64,000 bases of DNA from Paractinoplanes durhamensis (GCF_016862175.1 NZ_BOML01000053.1:30798-94797), one strand, 5' to 3'; positions 15,732 to 23,809 are shown, counted from the stretch's first letter. The notes: generated by a model from the letters alone, not told the origin. Program-made: numbers and translations.

Positions 15732-16889
15732 CTACAACCCCAGGCCGCGAGCGATCAGCATGCGCTGCACCTCGGAGGTGCCCTCGCCGACCTCGAGGAT
15801 CTTGGCGTCCCGGTAGAAGCGGCCGACCGGCGACTCGTTCATGAAGCCGTAGCCGCCGTGCACCTGGGTCGCCCACCGACTGTTTTCCATCGCCGCGTTG
15901 CTGGCGTTGAGCTTGGCGATCGCGGCGTACCGCTTGAAGTCCTCGCCGGCCAGCATCCGGGCCGCGGCGTCGTAATAGCCGAGCCGGGCCGTGTGCGCGC
16001 GCAGCTCCATGTCCGCGATCATGAACTGGATCGCCTGGTAGTTGCCGATCGGCCGGCCGAACGCGACGCGCTCACCGGCGTACTTCACCGATTCGTCGAC
16101 GCACCCCTGGGCCAGGCCGACCGAGAGCGCCGCGATCGCGATCCGACCCTCGTCGAGGATCCGCAGGAACTGGGCGAAGCCGCGACCTCGCGCGCCGAGA
16201 AGGTTGGCCGCCGGGACGCGTACGTCATCGAAGGAAAGCTCGTGCGTGTCGGATGCACACCAGCCGACCTTGGAATAACCGGGCGCGACCGAGAAGCCCG
16301 GCGTGCCGGCCGGGACGATGATGGTGGACAGCTCCTTGGAACCGTCGGGGTTGGTGCCGGTCGCCGCCATCACGGTGACCAGGCGGGTGATGTCGGTGCC
16401 GGAGTTGGTGATGAAGGCCTTGGCACCGTTGATCACCCACTCGCCGGTCGACTCGTCGAGCACGGCGCGGGTGGTGATCGCGGCGGCGTCGGAGCCCGAG
16501 CCCGGCTCGGTCAGGCCGAACGCGGCCAGCCCTTCACCGCTGGTGAGCTGCGGGAGCCACCGGTCCTTCTGCTCCGGCGAGCCGAACCGGTAGATCGGCA
16601 TGATGCCCAGCGACACCCCGGCCTCGAGCGTGACGGCGATCGAGCTGTCCACTCTGGCCAGTTCCTCGAGGGCGATGCAGAGCGCGAAGTAGTCACCGCC
16701 CATGCCGCCGACCTCTTCCGGGAACGGCAGGCCGAAAAGACCCATCTTGCCCATCTGGCGAACCAGGTCATAAGGGAAAGTCTTGTGTTCGTAGTGCTCG
16801 CCGATCACCGGCGCGACCTGCTCCTGAGCGAAGTCACGCACGCTGGTGCGCAGCGCCTCCTGCTCTTCGCCGAGCCGGAAGTCGACCAT
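15732..16889 (-). CDS. acyl-CoA dehydrogenase
   Basis: The product has 385 aa, a full-length flavoprotein dehydrogenase. FAD/substrate motifs include FGLTEPGSGSDAAAITTRA, WVINGAKAFITNSG and QVHGGYGFMNESPVGRFYRDAKI. Near the C-terminus it reads VGEGTSEVQRMLIARGLGL; the Glu before GTS is the catalytic base position of medium- and short-chain enzymes. Isovaleryl-CoA dehydrogenases usually carry Ala there (GAGTSE), so the leucine-pathway role suggested by context is uncertain. It oxidises an acyl-CoA to the enoyl-CoA. It starts 12 nt after the carboxyltransferase gene and is surely in the same operon. Confidence 0.92.
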   Translation of the reverse strand: MVDFRLGEEQEALRTSVRDFAQEQVAPVIGEHYEHKTFPYDLVRQMGKMGLFGLPFPEEVGGMGGDYFALCIALEELARVDSSIAVTLEAGVSLGIMPIYRFGSPEQKDRWLPQLTSGEGLAAFGLTEPGSGSDAAAITTRAVLDESTGEWVINGAKAFITNSGTDITRLVTVMAATGTNPDGSKELSTIIVPAGTPGFSVAPGYSKVGWCASDTHELSFDDVRVPAANLLGARGRGFAQFLRILDEGRIAIAALSVGLAQGCVDESVKYAGERVAFGRPIGNYQAIQFMIADMELRAHTARLGYYDAAARMLAGEDFKRYAAIAKLNASNAAMENSRWATQVHGGYGFMNESPVGRFYRDAKILEVGEGTSEVQRMLIARGLGL

Positions 16890-16901
16890 GTCCTACTCCT
16901 G

Positions 16902-18431
16902 TCAGACGGGCGTGACGCCGTGCCGGCGCCGGGAAAAACTGCGGTCCTTGTTGCGGGCGGCGGCGATGCGCCGGCCTATTTCGGTACGGAGTTGAGCGGG
17001 CTCGACAACCGCATCCACGACCAACTCGCTGGCCAGGCGCATGATGTCGATGTCCTGCTCGTACTCGGCGCGGCGGTCGCGCACGAACGCGGCCCGCTCC
17101 TCGTCGGTCGGCAGCGCGGCGATCTTGTTGGCGTAGACCGCGTTGACCGCGGCCTCCGCGCCCATCACCGCGATCTTGGCGGTGGGCAGGGCGATCGTGG
17201 CGTCCGGATCGAAGCCGGGGCCGGCCATCGCGTAGAGCCCGGCGCCGTACGCCTTGCGGACCACCACGCAGATCTTCGGCACGGTGGCCTCGGAGATCGC
17301 GGTGATCATCTTGGCGCCGTGCCGGATGATGCCCTGCTTCTCCACCGCCGAGCCGACCATGAAGCCGGGCACGTCGGAGAGGAAGATCAGCGGCACGTTG
17401 AAGGCGTCGCAGAGCTGGACGAAGCGGGCCGCCTTGTCGGCCGAGTCGACGAAGAGCACGCCGCCCTTGAACATCGAGTTGTTGCCGAGAAGCCCGACGA
17501 CCTCGCCGTTCAGCCGGGCGAACCCGACCGTGAGCTCTCTGGCCCACAGGGCATGGATCTCGAAGAACGAGTCGGCGTCGACCAGGCCCTTGACGTACCG
17601 CCGCATGTCGAAAGCCTGGCGCTCGCTCGCCGGAACCAAAGCGCCCAGGTCCGCTCCCGACGATTCCGCCGCCGGCGCCGCCGGCGGTTTCTGCTGCCAG
17701 TTGGCCGGCAGGTAGGAGAGGTAGCGCTTGACCGTGTCGAGAGCCTCGGGCTCGGTCTTGCAGAGGAAGTGGCCGACGCCGGACTCGGCGCAGTGCACCC
17801 GGGCACCGCCCATCGCCTCCAGCGTCGTCTTCTCACCGGTGACCATCTCGACCATGCGGTCGGAGCCCAGATACATACTGGCGTTGCCCTCGACCATGAT
17901 CACGACGTCGCAGAACGCCGGGATGTAGGCGCCACCGGCCGCGGACGGGCCGAACAGCGCGCAGACCTGCGGGATCGCTCCGGAGGCCCGGACCTGCGTG
18001 TGGAAGATCTTGCCGGCGCCGCGGCGGCCGGGGAACAGGTCGACCTGATCGGTGATCCGCGCGCCGGCCGAGTCGACCAGGTAGACCATCGGCACCGAGT
18101 ATTCGTAGGCACGCTCGATGATGCGGATGATCTTTTCGACCGTGCGCGCACCCCACGAACCGGCCTTCACCGTGGAGTCGTTGGCCATCAGGCAGATGTC
18201 GCGGCCGGCGATCCGGGCGGTTCCGGTGATCACGCCATCGGCGGGCAGTCCCTCGGCGAGACTGTTGGCATAGAGACCGTCCTCGACGAAGGAGCCCTCG
18301 TCGACCAGCAGGGCGATGCGTTCGCGCGCGAAGAGCTTGCCCTTGCCCGCATTGGCCGCGTGGTAGCGCTCGGCGCCGCCGGCCATGACGCGCTTGCGGA
18401 CCTGCGCGAGCGACTCCTCGTCGATGGTCAA
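16902..18431 (-). CDS. acyl-CoA carboxylase carboxyltransferase subunit (beta)
   Basis: The product has 509 aa with both halves of the crotonase-like carboxyltransferase fold. Landmarks are GKLFARERIALLVDEGSFVE, MANDSTVKAGSWG, GRRGAGKIFHTQ, FGPSAAGGAYIPAFCDVVIMV, and in the C-terminal half FLSDVPGFMVGSAVEKQGIIRHGAKM and YGAGLYAMAGPGFDP. It moves the carboxyl group from biotin to an acyl-CoA, here probably 3-methylcrotonyl-CoA given HMG-CoA lyase in the neighbourhood; propionyl-CoA is possible. The biotin carboxylase partner lies 4 kb upstream on the same strand. Two palindromes just upstream probably bind the local TetR protein. Confidence 0.92.
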   Translation of the reverse strand: MTIDEESLAQVRKRVMAGGAERYHAANAGKGKLFARERIALLVDEGSFVEDGLYANSLAEGLPADGVITGTARIAGRDICLMANDSTVKAGSWGARTVEKIIRIIERAYEYSVPMVYLVDSAGARITDQVDLFPGRRGAGKIFHTQVRASGAIPQVCALFGPSAAGGAYIPAFCDVVIMVEGNASMYLGSDRMVEMVTGEKTTLEAMGGARVHCAESGVGHFLCKTEPEALDTVKRYLSYLPANWQQKPPAAPAAESSGADLGALVPASERQAFDMRRYVKGLVDADSFFEIHALWARELTVGFARLNGEVVGLLGNNSMFKGGVLFVDSADKAARFVQLCDAFNVPLIFLSDVPGFMVGSAVEKQGIIRHGAKMITAISEATVPKICVVVRKAYGAGLYAMAGPGFDPDATIALPTAKIAVMGAEAAVNAVYANKIAALPTDEERAAFVRDRRAEYEQDIDIMRLASELVVDAVVEPAQLRTEIGRRIAAARNKDRSFSRRRHGVTPV

Positions 18432-18461
18432 GTCGTTCCCCCTGGGATTGTTCGCGTCCTT

Positions 18462-18489
18462 AACGATCGTTCGAACCTGAACGATCGTT
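18462..18489. promoter_or_regulatory. tandem TetR-type operator in front of the carboxyltransferase operon
   Basis: Two identical 10-bp palindromes AACGATCGTT occupy 18462-18471 and 18480-18489, centres 18 bp apart, 31 bp upstream of the start codon. With flanks they read TTAACGATCGTTC and TGAACGATCGTTAGG. A matching site, TTAACGGCCGTTCAGG, lies just upstream of the TetR gene at 24449. This pattern fits a TetR dimer pair repressing the operon. Confidence 0.7.
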
Positions 18490-18527
18490 AGGTTAGCGCA
18501 TCCGGGGAAGGAACGGCAACGACGGAA

Positions 18528-18558
18528 GGGAGCCTCCGCGGGCTGCGGAGACTCCCTT
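18528..18558. terminator. strong hairpin between chaplin-like gene and operator
   Basis: GGGAG-C-CTCCGC pairs with GCGGAG-A-CTCCC around a 5-nt loop, followed on the plus strand by TTT. It lies about 115 nt downstream of the chaplin-like gene (minus strand) and can insulate the downstream operon from read-through. Confidence 0.6.
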
Positions 18559-18590
18559 TCGCTTCACTGCTACCGGTGCCGTGGAGGGGC

Positions 18591-18652
18591 ACCGGGTATT
18601 GCTCGACGCCACTCGGCGTCGCCAGGTCGCGCCCGGGACGGCGCTACCCGGT
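18591..18652. repeat. nested inverted repeat downstream of chaplin-like gene
   Basis: The outer arms ACCGGGTA and TACCCGGT enclose an inner perfect hairpin CGACGCC-ACTC-GGCGTCG. A short palindrome GGTATATACC overlaps the right edge, and CTGCGC-N10-GCGCAG follows across the chaplin-like stop codon. Together they form an extended structured 3' region of the chaplin-like transcript. Confidence 0.55.
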
Positions 18653-18673
18653 ATATACCGCTGCGCTTAACGA

Positions 18674-20053
18674 TCAGCGCAGCGTGTTGAGCAGGCCCAG
18701 GCCCGCGAGCCCGGAGCTGTCGGAGACACCGCTGACCGCCTCGGTCAGACCGGCGACCGGGGAAGCCTCGGTCTTCTTGCCGCGGCCACCCTTGCTGCCG
18801 CTGTTCGAGCCGGCCGCTGCCGGCTTCTCGCCGCCGTAGGTGTCGTCGGCGTTGTCGTCGGCCACGGCCGGCTTCTCGTCGCCGTACCCGTTGCCGGCCG
18901 GCTTCTCGCCGCCGTAGCCGTTGTCGGCCGGGTCCTCGGCGCCGTTGTCGCCGAGGTAGCTGCCGTCGTCGTCGGGGTCGTCGCCGTTGTCACCAAGGTT
19001 GTCGCCGTGGTCGTGGCCGTGCACGTGGCCGTGGTTGCCGTCCCAGCCCCAGTCGTCGCCCAGGTCGCCGCCGAAGCCGTCGCCACCGAACCCGCCACCG
19101 AAGCCGCCGCCGAACCCGCCGCCGTTGACGCAGCCCGCGGTCGAGCTGGCCGCACCGAGGATGCCGAGCGAGTTGCCGCAGACGTTGATCGGCACGTTGA
19201 TCGGAACGCCGATCTGGGTGCCGTTACCGATCCCGTTGTTGACCCCGGTGAACTGGCCGAACGGGCCGTCCTGCGCCGACTCGTTGACCGAGACCGCGCG
19301 GGAGTTCGCCGAGCCGAGAACGCCGAGCGCGTTGCCGGACAGGTTCACCGGCAGGCTGATCGGGGCCAGCAGCTGGGTGCCGTTGAGGATGCCGTTGTTG
19401 GCACCGGTGGCCTGCCACGCGCCCTCGGTGACCTTGCCGGACTCCCTCTTGAAGGAACCCTTGCGCGCCGAGACGTTGTTCGCGCACAGCGCCTGGGAGT
19501 AGGCGCCGCCCAGGATCGCGAGCGAGTTGCCGCAGACGTTGATCGGCACGTCGACCGGGGCGTAGATCTGCGTGCCGTTCAGGATGCCGTTGTTGGAACC
19601 GGTGAACTGGCCGCCACCCGGGAAGAGGCCCTCGGTGGTCCGCGCGCTCTCGGCCTTGCGACCGTTGACCGCGACGGCGTTCGAGTTGGCCGCACCGAGC
19701 ACCGCGGCCGAGTTGCCCGCGATGTTCACCGGCACGCTGACCGGCAGGTACGCCTGGGTGCCGTTGAGGATCCCGTTGTTGACCCCGGTGACCTGGCCGC
19801 CGTGGCCGGTCCGGGCGCTCTCGGTCTGGTTGACGCCGACCGCACGCGAGTCGGCGACACCGAGGATGCCCAGCGAGTTTCCGACGATGTTGACCGGGAC
19901 CCGGACCGGCACCGCGATCTGGGTGCCGTTGAGGATGCCGTTGTTGGCACCGGTGACCTGGCGCGTGTCGGCGTTGGCAGCGCCCGGGGCGAACAGCAGG
20001 GCGCCGGCGGCCAGGACACCGACGCTCAGAGTCTTGCGAACCCAAGTCTTCAT
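18674..20053 (-). CDS. secreted chaplin-like protein with five repeats and Asp/His-rich tail
   Basis: The product has 459 aa. A signal peptide is followed by an ANA cleavage site near residue 28. Five ~42-aa repeats follow at about 34-75, 89-130, 151-193, 216-257 and 269-310, each TGxNNGILNGTQ-xxxPVxVPVN-xxGNS-xxxLGxAxS. They match the chaplin pattern (hydrophobic beta-strands, VPVNVCGNS). Only repeats 3 and 5 have the cysteine pair (C174/C190, C292/C308). Then come a GFGG run, an Asp/Gly/His tract with HGHVHGHDHG (341-350), and GGEKPA/GDEKPA repeats. No sorting signal or membrane anchor is seen. By analogy it coats aerial structures or sporangia; metal binding by the tail is inference. Confidence 0.88.
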   Translation of the reverse strand: MKTWVRKTLSVGVLAAGALLFAPGAANADTRQVTGANNGILNGTQIAVPVRVPVNIVGNSLGILGVADSRAVGVNQTESARTGHGGQVTGVNNGILNGTQAYLPVSVPVNIAGNSAAVLGAANSNAVAVNGRKAESARTTEGLFPGGGQFTGSNNGILNGTQIYAPVDVPINVCGNSLAILGGAYSQALCANNVSARKGSFKRESGKVTEGAWQATGANNGILNGTQLLAPISLPVNLSGNALGVLGSANSRAVSVNESAQDGPFGQFTGVNNGIGNGTQIGVPINVPINVCGNSLGILGAASSTAGCVNGGGFGGGFGGGFGGDGFGGDLGDDWGWDGNHGHVHGHDHGDNLGDNGDDPDDDGSYLGDNGAEDPADNGYGGEKPAGNGYGDEKPAVADDNADDTYGGEKPAAAGSNSGSKGGRGKKTEASPVAGLTEAVSGVSDSSGLAGLGLLNTLR

Positions 20054-20313
20054 GCGAAGAAATGCCTTTCGGAAAATGTTTTCGGCAGTTTGGGGGACTT
20101 ATTCAATTAGGGACGTTCCGGAACTGCATTTCGGGCGCAGCGGTGCCTTGGCTCCATTTGTGGATCTGCCCTGACTCCGCTTGTCGACGCGCACCCATCT
20201 AGGCGCTTCGGTGCGGTTGCGTGTTTTCAGGCGTCAGCGATTCGCCGCTTGTTCGCAAGCGGTTGGGGAATCTGGCCGGAACGCGGACACCGAAGCGGTG
20301 CCGGCCGGTCTTG

Positions 20314-20336
20314 CCGGCGATCGGGCAGATCGCCGG
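20314..20336 (-). terminator. hairpin after the second secreted-protein gene
   Basis: Nine-base perfect stem CCGGCGATC / GATCGCCGG with a 5-nt loop, 10 nt past the stop codon of the gene at 20347 on the minus strand. No T-tract. The rest of the 293-nt spacer 20054-20346 holds no gene; it contains a further perfect hairpin CCGCTTG-TTCG-CAAGCGG at 20245-20262 and must hold the chaplin-like promoter, whose leader ends in GAAAGG as ribosome site. Confidence 0.5.
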
Positions 20337-20346
20337 ACGCCATCAC

Positions 20347-21345
20347 TCAGTCAGGCGAGACGGTCGGGGCCTCGGCGTCGTGCCGCCGGACCTCGACATC
20401 GGATGCGATCGGCAGCAACTGGTAAGCCGTCGTGCTGTTCGCGATCGCCGCCGGGAGGAAGGCCGCGGAGCCGCCTTCCGTCGGTGTACCCGACCCGCTG
20501 GTCGAGGTGCCGCTGACGTCCCCGAGGTGCAGCTGCGGTGGTGCTGCTGGTCCGTCACCCCCGGGTGTGCCCTCGCGCACCGTCTCCGGTCCGCCGGCCA
20601 CCGCGTGCGCGGCGGCTTGGTGGTGCCGGTGGGCGATCGGTGCGGAGGTGACCTTGATGTGCCGAACCGCGGCGCCGGACCGGAGGGCGACGGCCGGGGT
20701 TCGCAAGGTCTTGGTGGTACGTGCGCGGTGCGGTTGTGCGACCGGGACCGGAACAGCATGCGCTGTCACCGGTGCGAGCAGCGGCCCGTCTTCCTCGGTA
20801 TCGACCGAGTCGGGCACCGCGGCGATGAGCCGCTGCTGGTCGGGCGCCGATCCGCCGGTGAGACGGAGTGGTTCGGTGACCGCCCGGAGGACCGTGCCGA
20901 CCCCGCCGAGGGCGGAATCCACAGTGGTCCCGGTGCCGCCGTGGGCGACCTCGTCAACGGCTTCCGCCGGGAGCGTGAGCACCCGCTGCGGAACCTCGAG
21001 AACGTCGGCCACGACGTGGTGCTTGTGGGCCGGAACCGTCTCCAGCGGCTGGGCGGCCGCTGTCAGGAGACCGGAAACCGGCGCGGTGACGTCGCCGCCG
21101 ACGATCGCGCCGAGCAACGAGCCGGATGGCTCGTCGGCCCGGTCCGCGGCGTGCGCGGCGGCGCCACTGAGCAGCCAGGCTGCTCCGGCCAGACCGCCGA
21201 CCACGAGCAGGCGCAGACCCCACCGGCTCCGGCGCCGCTCCGCCCCCTGGATGTGAGGCGGCAAGGGCGTGGAGGCTGCGGTGAGCGACACGGACGGCGA
21301 CAGGTCCGCCGTGCGCGATAGGCGCTCGACTCCCAGTCCCGTCAT
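20347..21345 (-). CDS. secreted or membrane-anchored hypothetical protein
   Basis: The product has 332 aa. A 36-residue leader precedes the basic segment RRRSRWG and a hydrophobic helix (43-65) ending AHAA, which could be a signal peptide cut near 66 or an anchor. The mature part is rich in Ala, Val, Thr and Pro with short amphipathic segments, a His-rich HRHHQAAAH, and a Gly/Ser/Thr stretch. It ends FLPAAIANSTTAYQLLP then VSPD. No enzymatic motif. Its position directly upstream of the chaplin-like gene, same strand, suggests a shared cell-surface role; I do not recognise the family. Confidence 0.75.
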   Translation of the reverse strand: MTGLGVERLSRTADLSPSVSLTAASTPLPPHIQGAERRRSRWGLRLLVVGGLAGAAWLLSGAAAHAADRADEPSGSLLGAIVGGDVTAPVSGLLTAAAQPLETVPAHKHHVVADVLEVPQRVLTLPAEAVDEVAHGGTGTTVDSALGGVGTVLRAVTEPLRLTGGSAPDQQRLIAAVPDSVDTEEDGPLLAPVTAHAVPVPVAQPHRARTTKTLRTPAVALRSGAAVRHIKVTSAPIAHRHHQAAAHAVAGGPETVREGTPGGDGPAAPPQLHLGDVSGTSTSGSGTPTEGGSAAFLPAAIANSTTAYQLLPIASDVEVRRHDAEAPTVSPD

Positions 21346-21494
21346 CGGTTCCGCCCCTCGTCGTCAGACTTTCGACCGGGTGGCGGATCCGCCGTTTCGG
21401 CGATATCCGGCCACTCGATATTGGTAACGAAGCGGCCGAGCGAGGGTCACGCGGACAAATAGGAAAAATGATCGCAGCGAGGATGCGGAAGAAA

Positions 21495-22403
21495 TCACAC
21501 CAATCGCGTACGCGGCCCCGCGCGCAGGACACCCGACGGAAGTGTGCGACCAAGCAGTTTCTCCGCCATCTCCGCGGTTTCGATCAGTCGGTCCAGGTCG
21601 ATTCCGGTGTCGATCCCCATGTCATGGAGCATGTGGACGACCTCCTCGGTGGCCACGTTTCCGGAGGCACCCGGGGCGTACGGGCAGCCGCCGATCCCGC
21701 CGACGCTCGCGTCGAACTCGGTGATCCCGAGGTCGAGAGCGGTCAGGATGTTGGCCAGACCCGTACCCCTGGTGTTGTGGAAGTGCAGCAGATCGGGGCG
21801 TACGGCCGAAAGAAGATCACGCACCCGCCGGGGAGTCGCCATGCCGGTCGTGTCGCCGAAGGCGATGCGGTCCGCGCCGTCGGCACGGACCCGGGCCACG
21901 ATGCCGGCCACCCGGTCCGGGTCGACGTCGCCCTCGAACGGACAGCCGAAACTCGTCGCGACGATCACCTCGAGGGTCGCGCCCGCGTCGTGGACCAGCG
22001 GGATCAGCCCGGCGATGTCGTCCAGCGACTCCTCTGTGGACCGATTGAGGTTGCGCCGGTTGTGCGTGTCGCTCGCCGAGACCACCACCTCTATCTCCCG
22101 GAAGCCGGCGGCGATCGCGCGCTGCGCGCCTTTCGTGTTGGGAATGAGCGCGGAGTAGCGGACGTCCGGATTCTTCCGGACCTGCCGCCAGACCTCGTCG
22201 GCGTCGGCCATCTGCGGGATGGCTTTCGGGTGTACGAACGAGACCGCCTCGATGCGACCCACTCCGGTCCGGCTCAACGCGTCGATCAGCCGGACCTTGG
22301 ACTCGGTCGGAATCGGCTCCTCGTTCTGCAGGCCGTCCCGCGGAGCCACCTCGCGAATGCTCACCCCTTTTTTACTGCTGCTCACCTCGGTCATGGTGCT
22401 CAC
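21495..22403 (-). CDS. mvaB: hydroxymethylglutaryl-CoA lyase
   Basis: The product has 302 aa, a DRE-TIM metallolyase. Signatures are REVAPRDGLQNE at the N-terminus, ASDTHNRRNLNRS, GCPFEGDVDPDRV, DLLHFHNTRGTGLAN and the catalytic-loop GGIGGCPYAPGASGNVATEEV. It cleaves HMG-CoA to acetoacetate and acetyl-CoA, the last step of leucine breakdown. The GTG start overlaps the stop of the biotin carboxylase gene by 4 nt. ATG at 22394 is an alternative start. Confidence 0.93.
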   Translation of the reverse strand: MSTMTEVSSSKKGVSIREVAPRDGLQNEEPIPTESKVRLIDALSRTGVGRIEAVSFVHPKAIPQMADADEVWRQVRKNPDVRYSALIPNTKGAQRAIAAGFREIEVVVSASDTHNRRNLNRSTEESLDDIAGLIPLVHDAGATLEVIVATSFGCPFEGDVDPDRVAGIVARVRADGADRIAFGDTTGMATPRRVRDLLSAVRPDLLHFHNTRGTGLANILTALDLGITEFDASVGGIGGCPYAPGASGNVATEEVVHMLHDMGIDTGIDLDRLIETAEMAEKLLGRTLPSGVLRAGPRTRLV

Positions 22404-23728
22404 CGCATCCGGCCGACGATGCCGGTGTCGTAGTCGCCGGAGAGGAACTCGTCGTTCTCCAGCAGCTCGGCGAAGAACGGCAGGTTGTTCTTGGGGCCGG
22501 CGATCTGGAACCCGGCCACGGCGGTGCGCAGCTTGGCGAGCGCGTCATCCCGGTCGGTGCCGAAGACGATCAGCTTGGCCATCAGCGAGTCGTAGAACGG
22601 GGTGACCGTGTTGCCGTCGGCGTAGCCGGAGTCGACCCGGGTGCCGTCGCCGGACGGCTCCACCCAGGTGGTGATCTTGCCGGGGCCGGGCAGGAAGCGC
22701 TTCGGGTCCTCGGCGTTGATCCGCAGCTCGATCGCGTGGCCGCTGGTCGCTCGCGCCACCTCGGTCACTTCGCCGGAGGCGATCCGGAGCTGCTCCTCGA
22801 CCAGGTCGATGCCGTGGATCAGCTCGGTGATCGGGTGCTCGACCTGCAAGCGGGTGTTCATCTCCAGGAAGAAGAACTCGCCGGTGGCCGGGTCGAGCAG
22901 GCACTCCACCGTGCCGGCGTTGCGATAGCCGACCGCCTCACCGGCCAGCACCGCCGCGGCCAGCAGGCGTTCGCGCAGCTCGGGGGTGACCGCCGGGGAC
23001 GGCGCCTCCTCCACCAGCTTCTGGTTGCGGCGCTGGACCGAGCACTCGCGCTCGCTCAGGGCGATCACCCGGCCGTCGGCCAGGCCGAGGATCTGCACCT
23101 CCACGTGCCGGACCCGGGGGAAGTAGCGCTCGATCAGCACCGAGCCGTCGCCGAACATCCGCTCGGCGAACGCGCGGACCTTGTCGTACTCCTTGGTGAG
23201 GCCCTCTTCGTCGGCGGCGACCGCCATGCCCATCCCGCCGCCGCCCGCGGCTGCCTTCACCATCACCGGATAGCCGATCGTGGTGGCCGCCTCGATCGCG
23301 GCCTCGACGGTCGCGGCCGGCTCGTGAGTGCCCGGCGCGACCGGCACACCCGCCGCGGCCATCAGGTTCCGTGCATTGATCTTGTCGCCCATCGCGGTGA
23401 TCGCGTCGGCCGGCGGGCCGACCCAGATCAGGCCGTTCGCCTCGACCGCGCGCGCGAAGTCGGCGTTCTCGCTGAGGAATCCGTAGCCGGGGTGGATCGC
23501 CTGGGCGCCGGTCGACTTCGCGGCGGCCAGGATGGCCTCGGTGTTCCGGTAACTCTGCGCCGGGTTGGCCGGGCCGACGCAGACCGCCTCGTCAGCTTCA
23601 AGCACGAACGGCAGGTCGGCGTCCGCCTCGGAGTGGACCGCGATCGTGCGGATCCCCAGGCGGTTGGCGGTGCGAATGATCCGGCGGGCGATCTCGCCCC
23701 GGTTCGCGACGAGCAGCGACTCGATCAT
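22400..23728 (-). CDS. acyl-CoA carboxylase biotin carboxylase subunit
   Basis: The product has 442 aa from an ATG giving MIESLLVANRGEIARR, with GAGAGGT 4 nt upstream; the longer frame to 23767 is unlikely. It shows biotin carboxylase features: HPGYGFLSENADFA, the ATP-grasp loop KAAAGGGGMGM, RYFPRVRHVEVQILG, ECSVQRRNQKLVEEAPSP and FLEMNTRLQVEHPITE. It carboxylates biotin using ATP and bicarbonate. It ends right after the carboxylase domain, with no biotin-attachment domain (AMKM), although many 3-methylcrotonyl-CoA carboxylase alpha chains have one. A separate carrier protein must be encoded outside the window. Confidence 0.92.
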   Translation of the reverse strand: MIESLLVANRGEIARRIIRTANRLGIRTIAVHSEADADLPFVLEADEAVCVGPANPAQSYRNTEAILAAAKSTGAQAIHPGYGFLSENADFARAVEANGLIWVGPPADAITAMGDKINARNLMAAAGVPVAPGTHEPAATVEAAIEAATTIGYPVMVKAAAGGGGMGMAVAADEEGLTKEYDKVRAFAERMFGDGSVLIERYFPRVRHVEVQILGLADGRVIALSERECSVQRRNQKLVEEAPSPAVTPELRERLLAAAVLAGEAVGYRNAGTVECLLDPATGEFFFLEMNTRLQVEHPITELIHGIDLVEEQLRIASGEVTEVARATSGHAIELRINAEDPKRFLPGPGKITTWVEPSGDGTRVDSGYADGNTVTPFYDSLMAKLIVFGTDRDDALAKLRTAVAGFQIAGPKNNLPFFAELLENDEFLSGDYDTGIVGRMR

Positions 23729-23809
23729 GGAGACCTCTCTGTCAGCCATGGGCGGTGGCCCGGGCAATGGCGTAGCCAGGCTTGTGGCCGGCGTCCGCCT
23801 TTTATTCTT

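Noticed and set aside
13086..18491. 1801-codon open frame on the plus strand
   Set aside because: It lies exactly antisense to three genes with clear domains (HTH-ATPase-TPR, acyl-CoA dehydrogenase, carboxyltransferase). Its product is Arg/Gly/His-rich without motifs, as expected from the complement of GC-rich codons.
20054..20346. Riboswitch in the leader of the chaplin-like gene
   Set aside because: I found hairpins but no conserved core of a riboswitch class I know, such as ydaO, SAM or cobalamin.
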